Positions 8,445 through 15,410 of a DNA stretch of 25,458 bases are shown here, one piece after another. A model generated the notes under the pieces. That model was not told where the DNA came from, searched no databases, and worked only from the letters and a program-made list of their open reading frames with translations. The stretch is from contig PEZR01000092.1 in assembly GCA_002773975.1 (NCBI GenBank), positions 11,736-37,193 on the forward strand, in the 5' to 3' direction. Numbering within the stretch: the stretch's first letter is position 1; each line of letters opens with the position of its first letter. A program made the translations under genes and the position numbers. The stretch comes from Bdellovibrio sp. CG10_big_fil_rev_8_21_14_0_10_47_8 (GTDB lineage: Bacteria; Bdellovibrionota; Bdellovibrionia; Bdellovibrionales; Bdellovibrionaceae).

Positions 8445-9194
8445 ATGGGCAAATGGACTGCTATTCTACTGGTCTTTATTATGTTTGCGACCGGATACCC
8501 GACTCAAATCCCCAAAGCCAGGGCTATTGCGGTAGTGGTCGTCGCTCCTGAGGCTGCGGTGGCAATGCTTGAAGCTTTGATTCTGGCCTGCTCAGCAGCG
8601 GCGGCGATAGGAGTTATTTCCGAAGAGGCTAACCGAGAATACCATGCTGAATTACAGGGAAAGGTCGACTCAATTCAGGATGCCGTCCGGAAGGGATCGG
8701 CTGCGACCTTTGATGCGGTGAGATCGGCCGTCGAAACAATTGTCACTGTGAACCTGCTGGTTCGCTCTCCGGCGTCCTGTGAACGACTTCTGAGAAACAG
8801 TTTTTCGAACATTTCATCGCGGAAAACAACGGACGCACGCTCCCAAGCCTCTGGTGAATGCGAACCCAGTCTACGATCTGACCCCTTTAAATGTTGTCCC
8901 CACTTTATGAAAAAGTACTCCGCTGATAATTCAATGACCCCAGTCGGTCGTTTTGCTTTTCGTATTCGTTATTTGGCGAAGCACTCCGTCACACGCGCTT
9001 GCTGTTTTGAGTGGGATTCACTCCATGGTCGCTTCGAAGTTTATCAATCAAGCAATCATGGCCCGGCTAAACATAGGGGAGAGAAATCTTGCGCCGGAGA
9101 TGCGGATCTTGATGAGGACTTATGCAATGCCAACCATCCAGAAAAAGCTGACTATTTCTCCGAGAGGCATGCGCCTCGGAATGGATGCCCATGA
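8445..9194 (+). CDS. Exported Cys-rich protein with a colicin E3-like rRNase signature (putative toxin/effector)
   Basis: Seen: 249 residues with an N-terminal signal-like helix (about 1-27, ending ARA). Next come a hydrophobic Ala/Val-rich segment (28-58), a short helical region (60-105) and a compact Cys-rich C-terminal domain (about 139-249) with eight cysteines. The C-terminal domain contains FEWDSLHGRFEVY (188-200) and then AKHRGE (208-213). Known: colicin E3 has YEWDSQHGELEGY followed by QHLGS, and its catalytic residues are Asp510, His513 and Glu517. Asp191, His194 and Glu198 here fall at exactly the same spacing. Inferred: the protein is an exported ribonuclease of the E3/16S-rRNA-cleaving type, with cysteines possibly forming disulfides after export. 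E3 has a further catalytic Arg (545); a counterpart is not obvious here (candidates are Arg241 or Arg245). No classical cytoplasmic E3 immunity gene is adjacent. The start is the only ATG near the promoter. Confidence 0.75.
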   Translation: MGKWTAILLVFIMFATGYPTQIPKARAIAVVVVAPEAAVAMLEALILACSAAAAIGVISEEANREYHAELQGKVDSIQDAVRKGSAATFDAVRSAVETIVTVNLLVRSPASCERLLRNSFSNISSRKTTDARSQASGECEPSLRSDPFKCCPHFMKKYSADNSMTPVGRFAFRIRYLAKHSVTRACCFEWDSLHGRFEVYQSSNHGPAKHRGEKSCAGDADLDEDLCNANHPEKADYFSERHAPRNGCP

Positions 9195-9553
9195 AATACT
9201 TTATTCTCTGTTTTCTTTTTCCATTGAATGCCCTTGCCTGCCCAGATTTTACCTTGGCAGGGTTTGATCACATTTCACAACAGAAGGGTCAGGTCTACGC
9301 GGACAAGGCCAAGACAGTCACCCTCGTTGTCAGTTGCAAAGAGCGAGTGGACCAAAAGATTGTTACCGAAGCCCTGGGTCTCTTAGGCAAAGTCCAAGCA
9401 CTGAATCAAAAGATTTCTTACGTAGAAATGAAAAAAGGTGCGATGCGAATTTATGCGACAAATTCGCCCACATTCGTCCAAGTATCGCTGGTAGCAAAGT
9501 CTCCAGGAGCTCTTGAACGGGCGGAAGCAAAGATCATTAAAATGTTAGAGTAA
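9185..9553 (+). CDS. Small exported protein partnered with the E3-like gene
   Basis: Up to 122 residues. The better start may be the second Met, at 9191, which directly begins a signal peptide (MKYFILCFLFPLNALA, then Cys). It overlaps the end of the upstream gene by 10 bases (4 from the second Met), which suggests co-translation. The mature part is about 100 residues of mixed alpha/beta character with two conserved-looking Cys (CPDF and SCKER); I recognise no family. The position directly after a toxin-like gene suggests an immunity or chaperone role. However, E3 immunity proteins are acidic cytoplasmic proteins and this one is exported and basic, so it would have to act in the periplasm or alongside the toxin. 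A terminator-like hairpin follows at once. Confidence 0.75.
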   Translation: MPMKYFILCFLFPLNALACPDFTLAGFDHISQQKGQVYADKAKTVTLVVSCKERVDQKIVTEALGLLGKVQALNQKISYVEMKKGAMRIYATNSPTFVQVSLVAKSPGALERAEAKIIKMLE

Positions 9554-9584
9554 AATTCGTTGCTAAGCGCGAATTTTAATTTTT
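9552..9584 (+). terminator. Intrinsic terminator-like hairpin between convergent genes
   Basis: AAAATTCG (9552-9559) pairs perfectly with CGAATTTT (9570-9577); the inner bases can add a GC/GC pair around a TAA loop. A run of five T (9580-9584) follows. It starts within the stop codon of the small exported protein gene and overlaps the right copy of the direct repeat. Confidence 0.55.
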
Positions 9585-9618
9585 GGTTCTAATTTTCGAG
9601 CGGAATTGGTTCTGGCAA
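9555..9618 (+). repeat. Right copy of the imperfect 64-bp direct repeat
   Basis: This is the partner of 8283-8346: 47/64 identical without gaps, with the perfect core at 9568-9582. It covers the terminator hairpin and the last ten codons of the minus-strand gene ending at 9589. The bases ATTCGTTGCTAA match the oppC end ATTCGTCGTTAA in register, like a relic of the oppC terminus. Confidence 0.7.
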
Positions 9619-9993
9619 ATCCATGGTGGAGTCATCAGTCATCGCCGCAGAGCTATCTGTTGAACTCTCTACGCGATATGAAGACTGAGTTTCTTTGGCC
9701 TCGGGGGCGTTCTTTTCGGCCCGGCCACTCATTTTTTTGAGTTGGGATTCATAGTGAGACTTCAGAGCCATTAGTTTTCCCTGGTATTCCTTTTTGATCT
9801 GTTCAATTTGACTGTTTTTCTGCAAGGTCACGCAATTTCGATAGGTATCAGCCGCGATCTCTTTGGCTTTGATTCGACAAGAGCTTTCAATGTCTGACGA
9901 TGACCGCACGCCGGAAGAGTAGGCTCCTGCCGCTGTGGAGGTCAGCGCAAGCGTTAACAAGGATACAAAAATCGTGAGTTTGGTCTTAGTCAT
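9589..9993 (-). CDS. Small exported coiled-coil protein
   Basis: The frame could extend upstream to 10077, but the start at 9993 is preferred. AGAGG (minus strand, 9999-10003) lies 5 bases upstream, and the ATG directly begins a Sec signal peptide (about 1-24, ending TAAGA). The 134-residue product has a mature helical region with two Cys (SSCRIKAKEIAADTYRNC). A Lys/Gln-rich coiled coil follows, then a Ser/Thr/Asp-rich, probably disordered tail ending LPEPIPLEN. No known family. It converges on the toxin-like module, and its last codons form part of the right direct repeat, so its 3' end may mark the old boundary next to oppC. Confidence 0.75.
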   Translation of the reverse strand: MTKTKLTIFVSLLTLALTSTAAGAYSSGVRSSSDIESSCRIKAKEIAADTYRNCVTLQKNSQIEQIKKEYQGKLMALKSHYESQLKKMSGRAEKNAPEAKETQSSYRVESSTDSSAAMTDDSTMDLPEPIPLEN

Positions 9994-10142
9994 AGATACC
10001 TCTATCTGTATAAGAAAAATCAGTTCCAAACACTGATATACCAATTCCGTACCAGCCCATAAGCGAATAGAAAGCATCTGGATGCGTTTTTAGAGCCCCT
10101 TAAGGGCCCTCAGCGACAATCTAGGGCTGTGTTACGGCTGAG

Positions 10143-10883
10143 CTAGAGTGTATCCGTGATTACACTGAGGGCGCCCCAGCGGAGATATTTTTGGATGTCA
10201 TCGGGGTTATTTACGGTCCAGACAGATATCGGGACTTTTCGCATGCGCCATTTTTTGAGATCTTCTTCGCCGATATCTCGGTAATCCAAGTGCAAAAGAT
10301 GCAAGCGGAGCAAGGGTGCAAGCAACATTTTTTTAAGAATAAAACCGTTGTCGGGGTCGTCTTGCTGGGTGACCAAGAGAGCTCTGGGAACTTTGGGCAA
10401 ATGCAGACTCATACGAAACAAAGACATGGGGTTGAAACTGGAAAAGATCAGACGATTTTCAGCGTTGCATTTTTGCACAACTCTGCTGACTTTTCTCTCG
10501 AGGGGATCGTCGACGGCCAATTTTGATTTTAGCTCCACATTGATCGAACGTGGAATATTTGGATCTCTTAGAACCTGCTCCAAAGATGGGACCTTTGCGC
10601 GCTTAAAGAGTTCTGCTGCGGTGAGATCCTTCACTTGGGTGGAGTTATCGGCAATTCGCTTGAGATCCTGGTCATGAACAATCACTGGAATCTGATCCTT
10701 GGACAGCTGCACATCGCACTCGAACATCAGTGCACCCATTTGTTTTGCAGCCCTGAAGGCCTCCAGTGTGTTTTCCTGAGCACCCCCCTGCCAATATCCA
10801 CGATGCGCTTGAAGGCGAGGAAGCACAGGCGCTGAACTGGGCCACTTCTCAGCGGTGATCAAATGAGAAATGACTGACTTCAT
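10143..10883 (-). CDS. Glycerophosphodiester phosphodiesterase (GDPD, cytoplasmic type)
   Basis: A GDPD-family TIM barrel that hydrolyses glycerophosphodiesters to glycerol-3-phosphate and an alcohol. With the start at 10883 it has 246 residues. Motifs: HRG (27-29), ENT (37-39), the metal-binding ECD (55-57), PVIVHD with the second catalytic His70, then NVELK in the middle and the terminal WTVNNPDD...VITD. No signal peptide is seen, so it should be cytoplasmic, like UgpQ rather than periplasmic GlpQ. The chosen ATG overlaps the stop of the upstream AsmA-like gene as ATGA (10880-10883), a typical coupling junction. A longer form from 10931 would need a larger overlap. Confidence 0.92.
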   Translation of the reverse strand: MKSVISHLITAEKWPSSAPVLPRLQAHRGYWQGGAQENTLEAFRAAKQMGALMFECDVQLSKDQIPVIVHDQDLKRIADNSTQVKDLTAAELFKRAKVPSLEQVLRDPNIPRSINVELKSKLAVDDPLERKVSRVVQKCNAENRLIFSSFNPMSLFRMSLHLPKVPRALLVTQQDDPDNGFILKKMLLAPLLRLHLLHLDYRDIGEEDLKKWRMRKVPISVWTVNNPDDIQKYLRWGALSVITDTL

Positions 10884-12949
10884 AAAGCTCGAATCAGTTC
10901 CGGTCGATTGCGAGTTCCCCGGATCGACCATTTTTCTCTTTTAGAACCAATAAATTCGACAGAGCCCCGAAGCTCGCCTTTATTATTCCATCCGCCGTTG
11001 GATCGCAACATTCCATGGGGCGTTTGCACCTTTAAAGAATCCCACTCGAGTTCGTCAAAATGTTTGGTCACGATCCGAGTCGACAGTTTTCTCAGAGCAA
11101 TTCGTGCTGTTTCATTGGGGTTATTCTTTTGTAAAATTTCGAAAACCGGATTCAGGGCAGATCCTGCCGGTGATTTTTTTGCATCCATATCCAAATCTTG
11201 AACAACCAAGCCCAGCTCCATCTGCTGCGCTCTTGTTGTAAGACTTAAGCGCGGCCTACCCAGCCTCATTCCCTCGACCAGAAGCTGGTCCCAACGCAAA
11301 AAACCGTTGAGATCCGTGACCTGAGCTTTTTTCATATGCATTCGCAGATTCCCGTTCATGGCACCAAGACTTCCACCGTTGGTCATCAAAAGTTGAACCT
11401 GGGGAGACAAACTCAACTCATTGATTTTCGCATTCATCTGCACGTTTTGGAAATCTTTGTCGGCCTTCATCTCTACTTGGCCATCAAAGCGCCCTTCCTG
11501 CGGCTGAATACGATCTAACTTCACACTCCACTGCTCACGCCGGAGCTGAAGCTCTCCACTGATCAAACTCATTTTTTGCATTTGTCGGGAACCCTTGTTG
11601 GAAAACACGAACTCGAGCCCAGAATAATCTCCACGCAACTTCATGTCCTCTGCGCTCACGAAATAGGCGGTGCCGTTAAAAGTGCCAAGATTACCAAAGG
11701 CTGGCGACGGGTGGCTACGGTTCATGAACGACATTAGTTTTGCCACATTCACGTTCTTGAGCTGGAAATCAACGGGCGACACCAGCAACGGATCTACACT
11801 TTGCACTTTGACCTGGTCGGTGGAAATTTCTCCAAGATCACCCTCGAGCTTAAGATGATCCAATTCAATTGGAGTTTTTTTCCAATTGGATAGCTGACCA
11901 CTGGTTCTGAGACGCCCGGAAAACCAAGCCTTTTTGCCATTGAACTCGCTCACCATAAGACGATATTTCTTGAGCAGAGGGATAACCTGATTCATCGGCA
12001 AGTGACGAATATCCGTGGTCACACTGTAGCTCCCAGCACGAGGGTCATAGGTTGAAGAAAGCTCATAGTGCCCCTCTCTCCAGACGCCCTTGGCGCTCAA
12101 AGCAACAGAGGGCTGAGGTCCTTCGATGGAATCAATTTTGAGATCAGCATGAGAGCTATAGTCCCCGATCAGCGTGTCCCCGCCCAAGTTCAGTCGGCCG
12201 GCCACCGAGATCCATCTTGGTGCCTCGGATTTTAGACGAAGATTAAAGTCTTGGATTTCAAAGGAAGTAAATGCCACGGGCAAATAGTGCACACGGAGCT
12301 GAGAAATTTTCAGATCATCAATGGGGTTTTCTCGAGGCACATTTTCAAGCTGCCCAAATGAGCTGATCGTTTTTTTTACCACGAAATCTGCTTTTTTCGA
12401 TATGGGCTCAGCAGTTTTTTCAACCACGACAGAATCCGAATCGATCTTTGCCGCCGGTTTTATTTCTGAGTCTTCGGCCTGAGCCAAAAATCGCCCCACC
12501 GAAGGTGGAGCCTCGAAACTCACCAGTCGGCACTCTTTATAGTTTTGCCGCAAGCTCAAATCGACTTGATCAGCCAAAATTTGGTGGATGAATATCTGCC
12601 CCTGAAACAAATGGGTCCATGACAACGGCAAACGAATCTCATTGATTTCAAGAAGCGGAGAAAAAGCACAGTCTCTTTTGAACTCGATCTGAATATCTTT
12701 GATCACTACCGACAACTGGGGCAAAGCTCCGTTGGCGAGACTCACAAACGAGTCTTTGAATTTGATCTCAAAGTCTTGATGAATGTTGGTCGTGGCTTCC
12801 AACAAATGATCTCGCACTCGATCCGGAGCAATCACTGCGCGCAGTGCGAGCCCAATAAAAAGTGCTAAAAAAAGTCCGATGAAGCTGAGGCCCATCCCAG
12901 GTTGTTCGGCAATCAGTTCTCGATCTGTATTTTGGGAGGAAGGGCTCAT
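10880..12949 (-). CDS. Large AsmA-like envelope protein
   Basis: The 689-residue product has one N-terminal membrane helix (about 20-42). A long beta-rich periplasmic region follows, with repeated short amphipathic strands typical of AsmA/TamB-like proteins. The early segment (RVRDHLLEATTNIHQDFEIKF) and the pattern of paired SLSLRQ / LQVRLKS-like strands fit this group. Family members are linked to lipid transport or homeostasis between the inner and outer membranes; the exact role here is inferred. Residues 160-200 are a low-complexity Lys/Glu/Ser linker. The tight coupling to a glycerophosphodiester phosphodiesterase supports a phospholipid-related role. A CACAAT box lies 6 bases before the ATG. 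Confidence 0.8.
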   Translation of the reverse strand: MSPSSQNTDRELIAEQPGMGLSFIGLFLALFIGLALRAVIAPDRVRDHLLEATTNIHQDFEIKFKDSFVSLANGALPQLSVVIKDIQIEFKRDCAFSPLLEINEIRLPLSWTHLFQGQIFIHQILADQVDLSLRQNYKECRLVSFEAPPSVGRFLAQAEDSEIKPAAKIDSDSVVVEKTAEPISKKADFVVKKTISSFGQLENVPRENPIDDLKISQLRVHYLPVAFTSFEIQDFNLRLKSEAPRWISVAGRLNLGGDTLIGDYSSHADLKIDSIEGPQPSVALSAKGVWREGHYELSSTYDPRAGSYSVTTDIRHLPMNQVIPLLKKYRLMVSEFNGKKAWFSGRLRTSGQLSNWKKTPIELDHLKLEGDLGEISTDQVKVQSVDPLLVSPVDFQLKNVNVAKLMSFMNRSHPSPAFGNLGTFNGTAYFVSAEDMKLRGDYSGLEFVFSNKGSRQMQKMSLISGELQLRREQWSVKLDRIQPQEGRFDGQVEMKADKDFQNVQMNAKINELSLSPQVQLLMTNGGSLGAMNGNLRMHMKKAQVTDLNGFLRWDQLLVEGMRLGRPRLSLTTRAQQMELGLVVQDLDMDAKKSPAGSALNPVFEILQKNNPNETARIALRKLSTRIVTKHFDELEWDSLKVQTPHGMLRSNGGWNNKGELRGSVEFIGSKREKWSIRGTRNRPELIRAL

Positions 12950-12955
12950 TCAAGC

Positions 12956-12984
12956 ATTGTGACAAAGGCCCTCGCAAAAATCCA
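12956..12984 (-). promoter_or_regulatory. Weak candidate promoter of the AsmA-like gene
   Basis: On the minus strand, TGGATT (12979-12984) and CACAAT (12956-12961) are 17 bases apart, with the ATG 6 bases after the -10 box. The -35 match is poor. It is listed because the spacing repeats that of other genes here. Confidence 0.25.
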
Positions 12985-13033
12985 GAGCTCACGCAGAGTC
13001 AAAATATTTGGAGTCCTGTCCTGGACCCTGGAC

Positions 13034-13516
13034 TTATTGATATTTGAAAGAAAGGACTTCGTACTCTTTTTCACTTTTTGGAGACTGGACAACAACGACT
13101 TCGCCTGATTTCTTCCCAATCAAGGCTCGAGCCAATGGAGACATGATGGAGATTTTGCCCGCTTTAACATCAGCTTCATCAACGCCCACAATTTGGTAAG
13201 TCACTTTGGTTTCTTCTTCCAGATCGTTCAGCGTGACGGTGGCCCCAAAAACCACCCGATCAGCCTTGATTTCAGCAGGATTCACGACCTCGGCCATGGC
13301 AATCTTGGATTGAATTTCAGCAATGCGTCCCTCGACCATACTCTGACGCTCTTTAGCGGCTTCGTACTCTGCATTCTCGCTGATATCGCCCTGAGCTCTG
13401 GCCTCTTCGATGGCGCGAATGATGGACGGCCTTTCCTCCTGGAGCAAACGCTTCAGCTCGGCTTCTAATCTCAGTTTCCCCTGGACCGTCATTGGCATTT
13501 TATCTGCGCTGCTCAT
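13034..13516 (-). CDS. greA: Transcript cleavage factor GreA
   Basis: GreA rescues backtracked RNA polymerase by stimulating cleavage of the nascent RNA. The 160-residue length is standard. The N-terminal antiparallel coiled coil carries the acidic tip with Asp44 and Glu47 in GDISENAEYEAAKERQ, which corresponds to Asp41/Glu44 of E. coli GreA. The C-terminal FKBP-like domain ends with SPLARALIGKKSGEVV, also standard. The start is supported by AAGGAG on the minus strand, about 5 bases before the ATG, so unlike several neighbours this gene has a normal leader. A possible promoter is TTGTTG (13564-13569) and TAGTGT (13541-13546), 17 bases apart. Confidence 0.97.
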   Translation of the reverse strand: MSSADKMPMTVQGKLRLEAELKRLLQEERPSIIRAIEEARAQGDISENAEYEAAKERQSMVEGRIAEIQSKIAMAEVVNPAEIKADRVVFGATVTLNDLEEETKVTYQIVGVDEADVKAGKISIMSPLARALIGKKSGEVVVVQSPKSEKEYEVLSFKYQ

Positions 13517-13654
13517 AAAAGCTCCTTCAAAAAGACAAGGACACTACCAAACAGGACGCAGCCCAACAAGCCCCCATTTTAACGCTCAGCGATAATGCTT
13601 CGCAGTACCTTATCCAGAACAAGATCTAGAACTCGGTCCGAACTGGGGTGGGGA

Positions 13655-13684
13655 TTGGACCTTGGGCAATCCGCCTCCTAGAAT
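13655..13684 (+). promoter_or_regulatory. Candidate promoter of the DHH phosphoesterase gene
   Basis: TTGGAC (13655-13660) and TAGAAT (13679-13684) are 18 bases apart. The ATG at 13693 follows 8 bases after the -10 box, so the expected leader is 0-3 bases. Confidence 0.45.
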
Positions 13685-13692
13685 AAGAGTTC

Positions 13693-14688
13693 ATGAAAAA
13701 ACTCGCTGACCGTATTCGCAAAGCTGACTCTCTGATTCTTTCAACCCATCGACAGTGTGACGGCGACGGCCTGGGCGCAGAGATGGCTCTGTTTCATGCC
13801 CTCCGCGCGGCAGGAAGAAAATCGAGTTTAATCAATGTGGACTCGACCCCCAGAAAATATCGTTTTCTCGAGCCTGATCGATGGATCCAATACTTTGAGA
13901 ACAACCAAGAGCTCCCAACCTCGGTGGATTTGACCCTGATCTTTGACACCAACGATGAACGACTTTTGGAGCCTTTGTTTTCTGCACTCAAAGGACGCTC
14001 AAAAATGACGGCCTTTGTGGATCATCATCCCGTTTTGAACAAAGGCCCCCACCCCAGCGCCGAGAGTTGGATTGATATCAAAGCTGCAAGCACTGGCGAG
14101 ATGGCCTATCGCTTGATCAAAGAACTGAATCTCCCGATCACCAGAGATGTCGCTCGCTGCCTGTACACCAGCATTACTTTTGATACCCAGCTTTATCGTT
14201 TTGTTCGTAACTCGCCCGTTTCTCACCGTATTGCTGCTGAAATGATTGAAATTGGAATTGATACGGAAGACATCCATCGACATCTTTTCGGGAACCAAAC
14301 CGTGCAAAAAATGGCCTTTCTAGCGCGGGCTTTGGGGCAGATTGAATATTTCGCTGATGGAAAATTGGCCGTTTTAAAACTCAAAGACTCGGATCTTTTT
14401 CACTATAATCTTGAGCCCGACGAGTCCAGAGATGTGATTGATATGCTCATGAACATTGAAACGCTGGAAGCCGCCGCGCTGTTTCGCGAAGACGGCAACA
14501 ACCAATACAAACTGAGCCTGCGCAGCAAAGGCCAAATTGAGGTCCTCTCTGTCGCCGAGAATATTGGCGGAGGAGGTCATGTCCATGCTGCTGGGGCATT
14601 TATTACTGGCAAATACCAACAAGTGAAAGATCGAGTGGTCAATGACCTGATCGCTCTGTTAGAAGATACGAAACGAACTGGCACTTGA
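13693..14688 (+). CDS. DHH-DHHA1 phosphoesterase, NrnA-like
   Basis: A two-domain phosphoesterase of the bifunctional oligoribonuclease / 3'-phosphoadenosine-phosphate phosphatase (NrnA) type, 331 residues. DHH-domain metal ligands are visible: His19, Asp23 and Asp25 in STHRQCDGDG, Asp85 in FDTND, Asp110-His111-His112 in FVDHHP, and Asp164. STGEMAYRLI (133-142) is also typical. The C-terminal DHHA1 domain ends with the substrate-binding GGGGHVHAAG (292-301). It would degrade short RNAs, cyclic-dinucleotide breakdown products or pAp in the cytoplasm; which one cannot be decided from sequence. The small BFD gene follows after 21 bases and is probably co-transcribed. Confidence 0.93.
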   Translation: MKKLADRIRKADSLILSTHRQCDGDGLGAEMALFHALRAAGRKSSLINVDSTPRKYRFLEPDRWIQYFENNQELPTSVDLTLIFDTNDERLLEPLFSALKGRSKMTAFVDHHPVLNKGPHPSAESWIDIKAASTGEMAYRLIKELNLPITRDVARCLYTSITFDTQLYRFVRNSPVSHRIAAEMIEIGIDTEDIHRHLFGNQTVQKMAFLARALGQIEYFADGKLAVLKLKDSDLFHYNLEPDESRDVIDMLMNIETLEAAALFREDGNNQYKLSLRSKGQIEVLSVAENIGGGGHVHAAGAFITGKYQQVKDRVVNDLIALLEDTKRTGT

Positions 14689-14709
14689 CCTGAGAGTTTT
14701 GAGTTTTCA

Positions 14710-14985
14710 ATGAAAAAAAATAAAGTTCGATCCGAAATTGTCTGCCGCTGCAACAACGTCAATCGAGAAACGATTGAAAAGGCCATTCGTGACGGCTGCG
14801 ACACCATGAATAAAATTTTTGATGCGACTACGGCCGGCGTAGGACCATGTGGAGGCTCTTGTCGGCGCAAGCTGCAGCCAATGCTGGAACATTACTTGGC
14901 GACCGGTACCTTTCCAGAAAAATTGGTCGCGGACAACACTGGCAAAGCACCACCGCCTAAGAAGAGCCCAGACGAAACTGAATAA
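14710..14985 (+). CDS. Small BFD-like [2Fe-2S] protein
   Basis: A 91-residue protein with a BFD-type [2Fe-2S] fold. The cluster ligands are most likely Cys12 and Cys14 (CRC) and, after about 32 residues, Cys47 and Cys51 in GPCGGSCRRKL. Between the pairs lies the typical helix (ETIEKAIRDGCDTMNKIFDAT). The second pair is CxxxC rather than the CxxC of bacterioferritin-associated ferredoxin. The C-terminal 20 residues are charged, Pro-rich and probably disordered. Domains of this kind pass electrons or serve in iron storage and regulation; the partner is unknown. Its 3' end overlaps by 29 bases the convergent gene, which encodes another BFD-type domain. Confidence 0.88.
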   Translation: MKKNKVRSEIVCRCNNVNRETIEKAIRDGCDTMNKIFDATTAGVGPCGGSCRRKLQPMLEHYLATGTFPEKLVADNTGKAPPPKKSPDETE

Positions 14986-15391
14986 TTTTTTCGACATCGG
15001 GACGACAGGTCCCACAAGCTGTACTGGCCGAAGTCTGTCGACTGACCTCTTCGGGGCGATGAGCTCCGGCAATGATGGCCTGATCCACCACCTCTGTTTC
15101 TACTCGGCGGCAATGACAGAGCTCTAAATGCTCATAAGGAAATTTCCATTTCCCCTGCACCCGCAAAATCAACTCTTTCACCAAAAGCTCAGAATGAGAG
15201 GTGCCTTTCGGCAAAGGCCATTGACCCGGCTGAACACCATGTTGGGTTTGAATTGCTCGAACCAGCGCGAGCAGATCGGCACAGCCGATCACCTTGAGCC
15301 GAGGTGGGCTTGAGGCCAAATCCACTTCGATCAAATCTCGACCCTTGAGTTCTGCTCGGTGAATGGAGTTGGTTATTTTCTCATCTGCCAT
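14957..15391 (-). CDS. Protein with an N-terminal unknown domain and a C-terminal BFD-like [2Fe-2S] domain
   Basis: 144 residues. The last 55 form a BFD-type [2Fe-2S] domain with Cys92 and Cys94 (CHC), a 31-residue gap, and Cys126 and Cys129 (CGTC), followed by the usual RPDVEKII helix. The first 85 residues are unfamiliar, with a Cys37 and an alpha/beta look (IEVDLASSPPRLKVIGCADLLALVRAIQ). The domain resembles the protein encoded head-on by the neighbour, but the cysteine spacing differs, so this is not a recent copy. A TATCAT box lies 6 bases before the ATG with no clear Shine-Dalgarno, as for several neighbours. Confidence 0.85.
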   Translation of the reverse strand: MADEKITNSIHRAELKGRDLIEVDLASSPPRLKVIGCADLLALVRAIQTQHGVQPGQWPLPKGTSHSELLVKELILRVQGKWKFPYEHLELCHCRRVETEVVDQAIIAGAHRPEEVSRQTSASTACGTCRPDVEKIIQFRLGSS

Positions 15392-15410
15392 TCGTCAATG
15401 ATATCTGATT

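Noticed and set aside
8953..9267. Alternative plus-strand frame across the end of the E3-like gene, considered as evidence of a frameshift.
   Set aside because: The E3-like signature, the AKHRGE segment and the cysteines all continue in the frame of 8445-9194 to its stop. The other frame has no recognisable content.
10097..10106. Perfect palindrome CCCTTAAGGG downstream of the GDPD gene, considered as a terminator.
   Set aside because: The stem does not extend well and no T-run follows on the minus strand. It may be chance or a binding site.
13012..13034. AGTCC/GGACT hairpin after greA, considered as its terminator.
   Set aside because: Only five base pairs with a 12-base loop and no good T-run.
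14957..15391. The two BFD-type genes as a recent inverted duplication.
   Set aside because: Cysteine spacing and surrounding residues differ, and no DNA-level inverted similarity was visible by eye.
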